The translations under genes were made by a program, and so were the position numbers. 64,000 nucleotides of DNA, taken from NCBI GenBank assembly GCA_949358305.1, contig OX442324.1, forward strand, positions 620,001 through 684,000, given 5' to 3'. Shown here in pieces: positions 8,801 to 17,940 of the stretch (its first letter is position 1; every line of letters begins with the position of its first letter). The notes under the pieces are model-generated. The model was not told where the DNA came from, searched no databases, and saw only the letters and a program-made list of their open reading frames with translations. The stretch comes from Strigamia acuminata. Lineage: Eukaryota; Arthropoda; Chilopoda; Geophilomorpha; Linotaeniidae.

Positions 8801-9889
8801 CTTTTTTTTCTGCAGACATTCGTCCAGTTCCTGATACGACGATTTTTCGGGAACGGAGTGGAATATCGACGCATGTTTGTCTCTTCCCACGCAGCTCTTG
8901 AATTGGTTATCGCAGTAGTGACACGGAAAATAACCCAGCAACCGTTTTGGATCCCTCACAAGTCCGTAGCTATTCTTTCCGTAGAAGAATAGATCTACGT
9001 GATGTTTCCTGTTTCTGTGAACGGTAACGTATCTTTCCACGCGATCGCCATTGCAATAATAAATAGTTACTTCAATATCGGGATTCTGCGACTGGAATTT
9101 TTCTAGGTTTCTGTAAGGCAGCGGAAATTCTAAGCCTTGCAAGTTCAATTCGTGCTCATACTTCAAGTAATTAGATATGCGTTCGGCATTAATAGCTACC
9201 GGATGTAAAGATGCAAGAATGGCCCAAACAAAAGACTTTCGCAAATCCATTTTAAAAGTCAAAACCGCTTTCTTATTGCGAATGACGGCCGATAAATCAA
9301 TATTCGAACCCAATGGAAAGAAGATGGCATCTTTGCCCCATTCACCTTTCTGTTTTAAAATATCAAAATCAATTTTAAGAGCCTCTACACATACTAAACA
9401 GAAGTAGTCGTGAGTTTCTACATATTCAGCACTTTCTTCGGCCAGTTGCCTCGCAGCCAAATCCAAAATTGGATCAACATCATCCGTTAACATCACGAAC
9501 GGCCCGGCCCGGTACCAAAAAAAAGCTGGCGACAATTTCACGGAATGCCGATATCTCAATTGCATCATAACACTCACTTTGCACGAATTCATGTCGGCTG
9601 CAACTTCCGCCACCAAAGCACGGATATTTGGAGCGGCATCTTTAATCACATCTTCTATTTCACAAATCCTTTCATCGAAATTGACCATGTACTCGCGCGA
9701 TTGTCCATCAAAGATACCTTTATGAAGATAATACGGAACTGAGATAATCTTCTCAAAATCTTTATATTCGCCGCATTTCTTCAAAAGTTGATCCAAACCG
9801 ACATTAAACTTGAAAGCCCTAGATAAATCGTCCCTTTTTCTTTTTCCTTTTAAAAACTCGACACATTTTCTGAATTTGTATCTATTCAT
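5870..9889 (-). CDS. polB: Protein-primed family B DNA polymerase of Maverick/Polinton type
   Basis: About 1339 residues; the ATG at 9889 is preferred over an in-frame GTG three codons earlier. Numbering below counts from that GTG. N-terminal half: two related modules (about 206-347 and 363-509), each with a KSFxWxxLAxLxP block, an LNLxGLxFP block and a terminal Cys/His zinc-finger-like motif (CHYCDNQF...H; CMNCMNGF...H...C). Exo I DFE at about 544; an embedded Cys/His module (CYLCGDEF...LDHNHFTGKFRG...CN, 642-678) like phage endonuclease VII; Exo II HNGKKYDFHLI near 692; Exo III DTLLLADIF near 845; IRGGV near 906; motif A DANSMYSWAM 942; motif B KLANNSVFGKTL 1087; motif C DTDS 1187; KGIKK 1264. 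All catalytic Asp residues are present, so the enzyme looks intact. It replicates the element from a protein primer in the nucleus or virus factory. Confidence 0.95.
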   Translation of the reverse strand: MNRYKFRKCVEFLKGKRKRDDLSRAFKFNVGLDQLLKKCGEYKDFEKIISVPYYLHKGIFDGQSREYMVNFDERICEIEDVIKDAAPNIRALVAEVAADMNSCKVSVMMQLRYRHSVKLSPAFFWYRAGPFVMLTDDVDPILDLAARQLAEESAEYVETHDYFCLVCVEALKIDFDILKQKGEWGKDAIFFPLGSNIDLSAVIRNKKAVLTFKMDLRKSFVWAILASLHPVAINAERISNYLKYEHELNLQGLEFPLPYRNLEKFQSQNPDIEVTIYYCNGDRVERYVTVHRNRKHHVDLFFYGKNSYGLVRDPKRLLGYFPCHYCDNQFKSCVGRDKHASIFHSVPEKSSYQELDECLQKKKAVVNVQNSDQKSFLWSVLAALYPAPVHVCRADYYEQFMNKLNLEGLVFPVGPKEVLKFERQNVSLNINVFELLPKSRIVPIKVDILMNRFITINLLKKQNHYMWIRDFSRLLSAGNKHKRYYCMNCMNGFSSAIVLVRHKRYCGKYKACSTKCPDEGAICTFKSEKKKYPLPYVCYADFEAFLVPDAESKPTLHSIIINSHEPCGYSFKVVCTENEAYSRPLQLYRGPDAVDHFLQSLRAEIKAVVQQFSELEHKQFNSKTMTSLQWIAYRNATTCYLCGDEFLEELKGLTKVLDHNHFTGKFRGAAHVNCNLNYHWRKSVPIIFHNGKKYDFHLILPHLTVASEKVTMIAENSELYKSFTLKIKTGDDPKQVVTLKFMDSFQFLASSLSNLAKNLEKKSQFAVFRSEFKGEEIDLLLRKGVYPYRYMTGWSKFQEDKLPPKEEFENITDDEYQYAQLVWKTFGIKNMGEYHDLYLKTDTLLLADIFEQFRKMCLNHYKLDPCHYITFPSLSWDAALLISKVKLELLSDPDMYMFVEQGIRGGVATISQRYAKANNPLLASGYDCEKPESYIVYLDANSMYSWAMSKPLPVGKFAFDDNVAEWTQERILKMGENDTMGCILEVDLGYPQELHSSHNCLPLAPEMIRSGDDTSPRLIPHLQGRCNYILHYRALQLYLSLGMTLMKIKRVLTFEQKPWLAKYIELNIEKRKSATSDFEQELAKLANNSVFGKTLQDVRKYRQFYLVNNAKDLNTHVNHVGFKGKKNLNEKLVLVERRKLELTLDKPIYSGLTILDLSKCLLYDFHYNVMKKKFSDKLRLLMTDTDSLMYEIEAPSVYSFFREEIPEVMDLSNYHPPDGRNRRVIGCFKDETAGDPIEEFVGLRAKCYAYNVNGKTSMRCKGIKKAVVEQELDLEAYKKILFGEREAHRLKFETIKSKLHDLTTVKVDKLALSAKDKKRVILDDCIHTLAYGYVSLAED

Positions 9890-9924
9890 TCTGAGCACAG
9901 AATGAATCTAAATCATTATCCTTT

Positions 9925-9933
9925 TTTATATAA
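9925..9933 (-). promoter_or_regulatory. TATA-like element upstream of polB
   Basis: On the - strand TATATAAAA lies about 36-45 bases upstream of the polB ATG (9889). Spacing would put transcription start very close to the ATG. AT-rich context lowers specificity. Confidence 0.4.
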
Positions 9934-9989
9934 AAGAAAAATAAATTAAAAAAAAAGGAAAATTGATTAAGAATGAAACATACTTTTAG

Positions 9990-10330
9990 GAATTTTTTTA
10001 TTTATTAATTAATTAATTAATGAATTGAATTACACATTTAGCATTTTCTATTAAATATTTACAAATAAATGAATTACTTGTAAATTAATTGAATTACACA
10101 TTTAGCATTTTCTATTAAATATTTACAAATAAATGAATTACTTGTAAATTAATTGAATTACACATTTAAGATTTTTTATTAAATATTTACAAATAAATGA
10201 ATTACTTGTAAATGAATTGAATTACTTGTAGTTATTTATTTTAATTAATTAAATTAATATAATTTATTAGTTATTTATTTATTTATAAATTAAATAAATT
10301 AATATAATTTATTTATTTATTTATTTAAAA
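9990..10330. repeat. AT-rich tandem repeat beyond polB
   Basis: Three diverged copies of a unit of about 64 bases (AATTGAATTACACATTTAGC, then TTCTATTAAATATTTACAAA, then TAAATGAATTACTTGTAAA) followed by TTTATTTATT-rich sequence. It may lie inside the terminal repeat of the Polinton or be host DNA. No ORF. Confidence 0.8.
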
Positions 10331-11090
10331 ATTGAAGGGTAAGCATCATTTTTTTATGCTCCTGAAATCCATCTGAGTCCTTTCTTTCTTTGTTTTTCAT
10401 TCATCCATCTTCATACCATCGGGCCATTTCCTCCTTCATCCCTTTAAATCCCTCCTTGAGGTAGAAATCAAGAATTGCATCTTAAATGCGTATTCATAGA
10501 TCTCATATTTTACTACAACAAATTTGGTTTCATTTTAAAATGAAAATATTTAACTTAAGATGACTAAGATAAGTTGGATAGTACTAATTAGATGGTGCTC
10601 TACAACTTTGTAATTGACTTTTTTGCTCTAACCCGATTGGTTTAGAAGTTAGCGAGTGAGACCTTGAAAATGGCCGCTATTTACCATCAGATGGCGCTAT
10701 TTAGTAAATGGCGCACATTTCAAATACATTTAAAAGAGTTTTAATTAATTCTAGGATTGTATTAATAAGTCACTTTTATTTATCAATTTAAAATGTAATA
10801 TTTTGGAGGAAATTGATTCTATCAAATCAATATAAAGCTAGAAATACTTACCTGTTATGAGTAACCAATTGGGCTCATCTGGACCTAGTCTTCTGCAATG
10901 TCCGGACTTGCTAATCGCTACTGTGACCTGCGAATCCAGGGATTCTGATATCCAATTGGCTGTCACTAAGCCTATTGTTCTGCAGAACATACTTAAGGTT
11001 TAGTTTTTGACCCGACCTTCACTTTTTGTTTGTTTCTTTGATCTATTCATTAAGCCCTGAGAGCTGATATTCTTTCTATAGCTGTCAACA
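10331..11090. other. Non-coding stretch, nothing recognised
   Basis: No ORF of note, no clear repeat. The Polinton right boundary could fall here, but no TIR end was identified. Confidence 0.5.
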
Positions 11091-11099
11091 CACCAACTT

Positions 11100-11375
11100 A
11101 TATACAAGCTGTTGCGGGAAGGCGATACCTGTGCAACAAATCCCGGCCCTTGATCATGCGATCATCTGACCATTATGGTTCAGAGGCGGACGGAGGCCTT
11201 AAAACCTCCGGCAATGATTGTAGGATCACTGCGATTGTCCTTGCCTATAAATAACTATACAAGGAGGCAAATCCGTACAATAAATCCCGATTGCTGATCA
11301 GCGCGATCAGATCCACCGTCATGGCTCTGAGGCGGATGAAAACCTCCTGCGATGGCTGTCCCCGCCAATATTACT
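11100..11375. repeat. Two diverged copies of a GC-richer segment of about 130 bases
   Basis: The order of blocks AACAAATCCCGGCC / TGATCATGCGATCATCTGACC / GGTTCAGAGGCGGACGG / AAAACCTCCGGCAATG is repeated as AATAAATCCCGATT / TGATCAGCGCGATCAGATCC / GGCTCTGAGGCGGATG / AAAACCTCCTGCGATGG. Both carry TGATC/GATCA hairpin-like sequence. GC content is higher than the surroundings. Function unknown. Confidence 0.6.
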
Positions 11376-11496
11376 AACATGTACAGTTTATTTTAGCTCG
11401 GTTTGAACATTGGTTAAAATCTTGGGAAATGCGAAGGATTCTTCGCATTCTTGTGCATTCATGCCACGTGGCCAGAATTGGCCATGTAACATTGAT

Positions 11497-11755
11497 TGTG
11501 ACGATACCGCAAAGCCAGCCCTATTCCTTGGCCCGCCCGGACACTCAACCAGTTGATGCCGCCCGTTTTACACAGGATAGACCCAAAATAACTACTTGAT
11601 TAACTAATAAACAGTCAATCTAGTAATTATCAGTGTGTAAGTCTTATTGTTCAGTACAAATTTACGTAGCGCACAATTTAGCTTATCTCGCATAAGTTAT
11701 TGCTAGTTTTAGCAACAGGTTGTGATGTCCTTATCAAAAAGGTAGAATCGTCACA
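11497..11755 (+). mobile_element. Possible solo LTR (TGTGACGAT...ATCGTCACA)
   Basis: 259 bases beginning TGTGACGATACC and ending GAATCGTCACA, so TG/CA ends with an extended inverted match (TGTGACGAT/ATCGTCACA). A second sequence with the same ends lies at 63401-63799, which suggests one LTR family. No target-site duplication is evident, so the call is tentative. Confidence 0.4.
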
Positions 11756-12202
11756 CATTTAATCATAAGCAAATATTTCATTGAAAAAAAAACCTTCCAA
11801 ACATTTGGCATTAACACATTTAATCACGTCATAATCTCTTCCATCATCATATTTTTAGTTTTACTGTGGTTACTTATTATTATGCTATATTATTATTATA
11901 GTATTACATTATTGCAATAAGATAATGACACTTAATTCACCAAATAGGCTACTGGGACGCAACATGTGCAACATACAAAACATTGTTTAACAAAAGATAA
12001 GGTTATCAAACTAAAGGGTCAAAAGGATTTCAATCGACTAAACTGGTGATATTGTATGCATAGAATGATATATTGTTGGGTTTTGATAATTATTCTAATT
12101 TGTTTGAAACAAAACTGGATGATTCACATAGACGAATTATCTGGAAAGAAAAGCAAGCAAAACTTGTTCAATTATCAAGATAAAGTTTTTTCTTTTTTCC
12201 TG

Positions 12203-12246
<44 letters not shown>

Positions 12247-13670
12247 TTCTTTGTTAAACACTACAGAAAATAAAGTGACCTCAAATCAATCCAGTTCATT
12301 TTTAACTTAAACACCGATTAGAAATTGAAACCCTACTGTTTCCCTCTCACTACTTCCATTAAATATAATACATTTTATTTGAACTTTCTTACATGCAGAC
12401 AAACACCACAAAATGTCAAGAATTTGGCAAGTATAAATGTTGATTAATTTCAAATGTTACACCAGTTGTAAACAACAAGATTTGAAACTTTAACCTTAGC
12501 AATGTTAAACTTCCAATAGTGATACTGAAACACTCTTTAAATTAATAACTTAAATGGATTAAAAAGGAAAGGTTTCTTGTTCATATCATGTTCATATCAA
12601 AGTGACAGTGAAAGTAATGGGAACAAGCAAAATAGGAATATTTAAATTAAAAATACATTAAAAAGATTGAAATAAAGTCAACAATACATTCGAAAATCAC
12701 TTTTCGAATGAATAAATAAACAGGAGTAAGTTTCATTTGTAAGCAACATCTTAATGTATTTTCCATTTATACAAAACACTTTTTTTTGTTAAAATTTGGT
12801 TTCAAGCATACGACAATTTGCGGAAGTTGTCCTAACCTACTTCATTAACACTACTGTTTAATACATTACAGTAATATAAGAGAAAACAATCAATTTACTG
12901 TTTCTGTTTACCTTTTCATCAAAGAGATAAGTAATGATTACTACATAAAATTTTGCAAATACTTTTGCATTGATTCAAAAATAAGACCACACAAGATCCA
13001 CTTAAGGTGATAAAGCAACTTAGTATTACATTTTATATAATTATTTCTGGAAAAAAAATTAAAATAAATAAATTTAATTTTTTATTTTTCTATCCAAATT
13101 TTCATAACTTTAAACCTTTGGTTAATTTTTCACCAAAATCGCACAATGGATTGATATTAAAATATCATTTTTTACTCATTTTTCATTCTACGACTATGGT
13201 GATCAAGAAAAGACAGACTGGTAGCTACTTGTACAATGAGAGGACAAAATTCTTTATTGAGTTGAAAATATGTAATATTGTTCCCTATATACCCCATTGA
13301 ATTAAGAGAAGTACGTAATGCAATTGCCACATAATAAACATTAGGCACAATCATTGAAGATTTAATCCAACACGAGAATTATCACTATCTGTTAGAACGA
13401 GTTAGCATTCTAGAAATGTCACTCGAGTAAAGATAGTATTGACATGAGATTCTTGTGTCCAGATAATGCTTGAGAACACCATGAAAGTAGTGGCAAGATG
13501 ATTCTTCTAGAGGCAGAGGTCATACTATTTTTGTCATGCCAAGAGGGTCAAGACGACATATCGTAAATACTTTAATGGAATGTGGGTATTCTATTCACAA
13601 AATTTAGTTTTGCCTCGAATTTTTATAGTGTCCTTGGTCAATTTTGACATTTATTTCAGTCATTTCAGTC
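11756..13670. other. Non-coding, AT-rich; poly-T tract near 12187-12241
   Basis: No gene recognised. A long T-run interrupted by a few C bases lies near 12190-12241 and could be a retro-insert tail or simple repeat. ORFs here have no family features. Confidence 0.5.
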
Positions 13671-13674
13671 ATTT

Positions 13675-13812
13675 TATTGAATTTAGATATTGAATTTAGT
13701 CTCTTGTTCAATTTAGATATTGAGTTTAGCCCTTTGTTCAATTTGGATATTGATTATAGCCCCTTGTTCAATTTAGATATTGCATTTAGCCCTCTGTGCA
13801 ATTTATATATTA
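13675..13812. repeat. Minisatellite, unit about 30 bp
   Basis: Five imperfect copies of TTCAATTTAGATATTGAATT TAGCCCTTTG-like units. A single related unit (GAATTTAGTCCTTCGTTCAATTAGATATTGAATT) is found again near 16936, so the unit is dispersed. Confidence 0.85.
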
Positions 13813-14335
13813 CGTGCATTAAAATTCTCTAGCAAACACTTAAAGTTTGCTTTAAGTGTGCACCCAAATACTGTAGGTATATCAGAATACCTACTTTAAT
13901 GCAGCTGACTTCTTGAATAGTTAAACCGTGTTAGGGTTTTATATATTTTGCTGAAAATTTCTAACTTTGTTTAAACAATCATTAAAAATAGGGGGTTTTA
14001 TTATATGTATGATTTTGGAGTTTTGTGATTTTGCATTAATCATAAAATAAATAATTATTAATGGTTCCAAAAAAGAGATTACATTAAATTTAACTTGTCA
14101 ATTTTGCAATTGTGTGATCTGGTCAATTTTGGAATTTTTGGGTATTGACACATGATATGTGTTCTACCAATCACATTCACATTCACTAAACTACAGAGAG
14201 TGAAAACAAAAAATCCTAAAAACATCGAAAAGGTAGTTTTTGCTATTTTGATAATATATAATTCTGAGGCTTTTGAAACTAAAAAAAATGGAGGCAGCCA
14301 AGCACTATCTAAGTGGCCAACTTGTATTCATCATC
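13813..14335. other. Non-coding spacer, nothing recognised
   Basis: No ORF or repeat of note. Confidence 0.5.
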
Positions 14336-15315
14336 ACCCAGATAAAAAAAATCTGCAGAATTCTGCAGAAAATTTGCCTGCCGAAAAAATTCTGCAGAAA
14401 ATCTTTTTTTCTCTGCAGAATTGTGCAGAGTAATTGTACGCCGAATCAAGTGCAGAAATTTCCTTCTCAATTTCAGCACAGTTATGCAGAAACTTTTGTT
14501 AGCAAAAGCCATCAATAGATGGCACGTTTTTTAATATCAGAGATTGTGATGTCATTTCATCACGAACTATCAAAATGGCTACCGACCGATGCTACAAAGA
14601 CTGCTGTGTGGTGTTTTAAATAATGAAATTGAACGGTTTTCTCTAATTTAACGGCTGGCCTTTGGGTTTTGACGTTTCATACTTCAACAATTAAATGAAA
14701 TATCATCTCTGGAATTACTTAAAAGAAAAGTTGGCTAAAGATTTGTTTTTTTTTTTCATTTTAATTTTGGTGTTGAATAAATCATGCAACATGGATATTG
14801 ATGTGAGTTCATACATCCTCTTCCATCTGAAATTTTATGAATTTTCCTAACAAGACATTGAATTATCTCTGCTTTTTCCAAGTTATTTACGAATGCATTA
14901 ACATGCATTTGATTTTGACTTTGGATAAAAATTTGAATAGATTGTGATGTGGACAACACAACTATTTAAAATGGCTATTTATGCCTGCCATGAATTCATT
15001 GGCTATAATGACATTTTGGTGCAAGTTTTGGTGGTTTTGTTTTATTTTTGTTTTACATTTTACACTAATTTAATAATGGCTCTGCTTCAATTGTTAACCT
15101 TTTCTGCATAATATGCCATAATAACTGTAGAAACAAACTGATGTAGAACTCTGTACAGTATTCTGCAGAAGTATGCAGAAAAAGCTTTCTGCAGTATTTT
15201 TTCTGCAGAAAAAGTTAACATTTTTCTGCAAAATTGTGCATAATTTGGTACATTTTTCTGCAGAATATTTTTCTGCATGGCATGCAGAATTCTGCAGAAA
15301 GTTTTTCTTCTGGGT
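14336..15315. mobile_element. Non-autonomous TIR element rich in TTCTGCAGAA
   Basis: About 980 bases with inverted termini ACCCAG / CTGGGT. Both arms (about 14336-14445 and 15150-15315) carry several copies of the self-complementary TTCTGCAGAA, arranged so that the arms are imperfect reverse complements. The interior has no transposase-like ORF. Class II MITE-like; family not assigned. Confidence 0.65.
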
Positions 15316-16410
15316 AATATGCTGAAGCATCCACAACTCTTTACAGCTAAGAAACCCAAGAATTGACTCTAGTGCGCCACTGTGAAACTTGTAAGAATTA
15401 AAATGCACTAACTTATATTTAAAAAAATTGGTTCCATTACACAAATATATATTATTATTTTACATCACATTTTTTAATTGATTGGGTACAAATAAAACCC
15501 AACATGGCGGACAACATCACTGCAACATGGCGGGCAAAATGGTAGACAACAAGGCAGACAACTTATGAAATTGCTTTCAGGAAAAAAAGTATAAAAGCAG
15601 GCACAGAAAGATCTGTTTTTGATTTACTTTCCACATCTTGTTTATTTTTTAGGGGGGGATCCATACGTTCAGCAAAGAGGAAGTCATATGACTTTAAAAA
15701 ATTGAAAAATTATGTAATCGTTTTTGCAATTAATTGTGAATTTCAACTCGTGATGTCATTTAGATCAAGCTTGGTTGCTGCCATTTTGACAAAATAACAA
15801 AAAGTTGCTTAGTTTTGTGATTGTTTTTTTCTCTTTTGTGTTTTTGCAATTATGCTCATGATTGGTGGAACTGTATTTATTATATGACAAATCTAAAATT
15901 ACAAAAATTTTAAAATTGCAAAATTGTCTTAATTCATGAAATCCCCATAATGTCTAGTAAGAAATTTGAGGTGTTTTGTGCATTAATCATTGATTTATTC
16001 AACATTGAAATTTCTGCTCCTAAGAAATCCCAGCATAACATTTAGTTTGCTTCGCCCAATTTTACCAAAGCATTTCTACTTAGTACTTCCCTTAGTATTT
16101 TCTTTAGTAAGCTTACTTCCAGGATTTACCAACAGACGGTGTGACATGTGATCACAGTGATTTGTCAAATGTTGCTACAGCACCAGTGCCACGTGTGATA
16201 ATTTCCGAAAATACACTGAAGTACTTTTGTTTTGGTTTTTGTATATTTAATTAATGTGTACAGTGTGGAAACCAAAGTGTTATCTTCAAACATTGCCCAT
16301 ATGAGGGTCAAATGAATAAAAATAAGTGTAATAAGTGAAGTACGTGAAATAAATGACTTATTATTGAATGCTGGTAAATGAAATATAAATACCATATTGC
16401 TTCTATTAAG
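15316..16410. other. Non-coding stretch
   Basis: No gene seen. The part near 15890-16020 shares phrases with 44630-44710 (GTGCATTA, CATTGAAATTTCT), so it contains a dispersed repeat. Confidence 0.45.
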
Positions 16411-16413
16411 AGT

Positions 16414-16527
16414 CACCCTCGAATTGGAACCACCCTCGAATTGGAACCACCCTCGAATTGGAACCACCCTCGAATTGGAACCACCCTCGAATTGGAACCA
16501 CCCTCGAATTGGAACCATCCTCGAATA
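16414..16527. repeat. Minisatellite, unit 17 bp (ACCCTCGAATTGGAACC)
   Basis: Nearly seven head-to-tail copies with almost no variation. It is followed by TCCTCGAATAAGAGCC and precedes a CGTAACG/CGTTACG-like palindromic stretch near 16575-16620. Confidence 0.95.
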
Positions 16528-16539
16528 AGAGCCGCAGCT

Positions 16540-17340
16540 GAGGGAGCACTAATACCGTATTGGTAATTTTTGGATTTAACGTAACGAACGTTGAATGTAC
16601 TCTACGTACGTTACGTTAAAAACACAAAAATATTTTTTTTATGAAAAACTAAAATCAAAACTGCAATCGACAATTGCACTTGTGAATAAGACCCGCGGCT
16701 CTTATTTGAAGAAATACGGTATTACTAATGCTCAGGCTAATGCATTGCTGAGATGTAAACCATTGTTTAACTGAGCATCATTGTTGCTTAGATAAGTAAA
16801 TTTAAATAAAACCCCTTGCTTAAAGTTAAGCAAAATAGATAGACTAACTTAATCAAACTATGACTTAAAAAACATCATATCCTTAAATGAAAACAAGGTT
16901 AATACATTTCAGAATTTTTCTTTATCAATTTGAATGCACCTATTGAATTTAGTCCTTCGTTCAATTAGATATTGAATTCTGTTGGCATACCGCATTCTGC
17001 TGGCATCCCGCGTGATATTAGAGCATTTACGATATTACGAAAGATTCTCTTTTTATGACAAAACACTACCATGTTGGTGTTTTTGAATGTGCCTAGTGAC
17101 TTGCCAAAAGGCACAAGCAATCGAATTGTACAATATTCATCAAAACTTTGGTTTAAAATAATTAGCTCTAACGGAATACTGTAACCATAAAACTTGTAAA
17201 ACCTAACACAATATAAATCATTTACAATATAAAAACAAGTAATAATAAATTTAACAAAAATGCAACAAATAAACAAATAAAGAATTAAATAATGAATTTA
17301 GAACGTGAAATAAAAAATAACTGTGGAAAATAAACAACAA
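16540..17340. other. Non-coding stretch
   Basis: Holds a short inverted pair around 16575-16620 (TTAACGTAACGAACGTT / AACGTAACG type) and otherwise no supported feature. Confidence 0.4.
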
Positions 17341-17351
17341 TTAATAGTTAA

Positions 17352-17567
17352 AATGTGGAGAATTGGGACAATTACATATCTCCAAAAATGCCTGCAAATG
17401 TTTTTCGCAAATTGCGCATGGTATCATCAGAATCTTCTTTCTCGCCATTGGCTCGCCGATTACTTGCCACACGCGATTCTGAAGTCTCCGAATCTCTTCG
17501 AGACGTGCCGGATTGCGAAGCTAGAAAATTACAAGGCAAAATTACTGCATGGTTACAAAATCAATAT
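17352..17567 (+). CDS. Possible single coding exon, unassigned
   Basis: One frame here reads as a plausible soluble protein, with VFRKLRMVSSESS, LARRLLATRDSEVSESLRD and CEARKLQGKITAWLQNQ, unlike the low-complexity ORFs around it. An acceptor-like AATAG lies just upstream (near 17346). The frame runs into TAAATCTGTAA further on and no convincing donor was found. I do not recognise the protein. It could be an exon of a gene on the + strand, a retro-pseudogene fragment or chance; there is no other exon nearby that I could link to it. Confidence 0.25.
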
Positions 17568-17753
17568 ATCCTAATTTATTTTATCTTTCATATGTTAAAT
17601 CTGTAATCCAGTAGAAAATTTGAACATTTTGCTTAAAAAATTAGCTGTATTCAAAAAGTTGTGTTTAAAGTGTTTTAGGTGTTTGTGTTTTTGGTTTGCC
17701 AATGTCACTTCCTCAAATGTTTGCGTTTTGGCATGTTTTAGAGCCGAAAACAC

Positions 17754-17935
17754 CATTGGCGTAGCTAGCATGGATGACACCCGAGGCGGATATCGATGGT
17801 GTCACCCTCGAAAACAGCTAAAATCAACATTTTTTTCAATCCCAAAAAAAAGGTTGCTAGGTACCAAAAGTTTTGATAAAGGGGCCACGAAAAACCCTCA
17901 AGCCCAGGGTCCCCGAAAAGCTAGATCCGCCCCTG
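17754..17935. mobile_element. hAT-like MITE (tentative)
   Basis: Starts CATTGGCGTAGCTAGC and ends GCTAGATCCGCCCCTG, imperfect inverted termini of the CAGxGGCGGATCTAGC type seen in many hAT elements (compare the better case at 45018-45121). No target duplication is visible. It abuts the next TIR element. Confidence 0.4.
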
Positions 17936-17940
17936 TATAT

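Larger units (their letters stand above)
1..9900. mobile_element. Maverick/Polinton (adintovirus-like) integrated element, left end outside window
   Basis: Seen: a compact block of long, nearly abutting ORFs with penton-like, major-capsid-like, pX/pVI-like, adenain-like protease and fibre-like genes on one strand and a protein-primed type B DNA polymerase on the other. Known: protein-primed PolB with an adenovirus-type protease and jelly-roll capsid genes is the signature of Mavericks/Polintons and adintoviruses. Retroviral-type integrase and the FtsK-like packaging ATPase are not present and would be expected to the left of position 1. The first ORF is cut by the window edge. The right limit is not fixed: no terminal inverted repeat can be matched without the left end, so the element may run into the AT-rich repeats at 10.0 to 10.3 kb. 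All main frames are open, which argues for a recent insertion. Confidence 0.88.

Noticed and set aside
1-9900. Free prokaryotic or large-DNA-virus genome segment
   Set aside because: The gene set fits a Polinton and the same sequence continues into spliced host DNA and retrotransposons.
12187-12241. Poly-T tract as a retrocopy tail
   Set aside because: No open frame or gene-like sequence lies on the expected side and no target duplication was seen.
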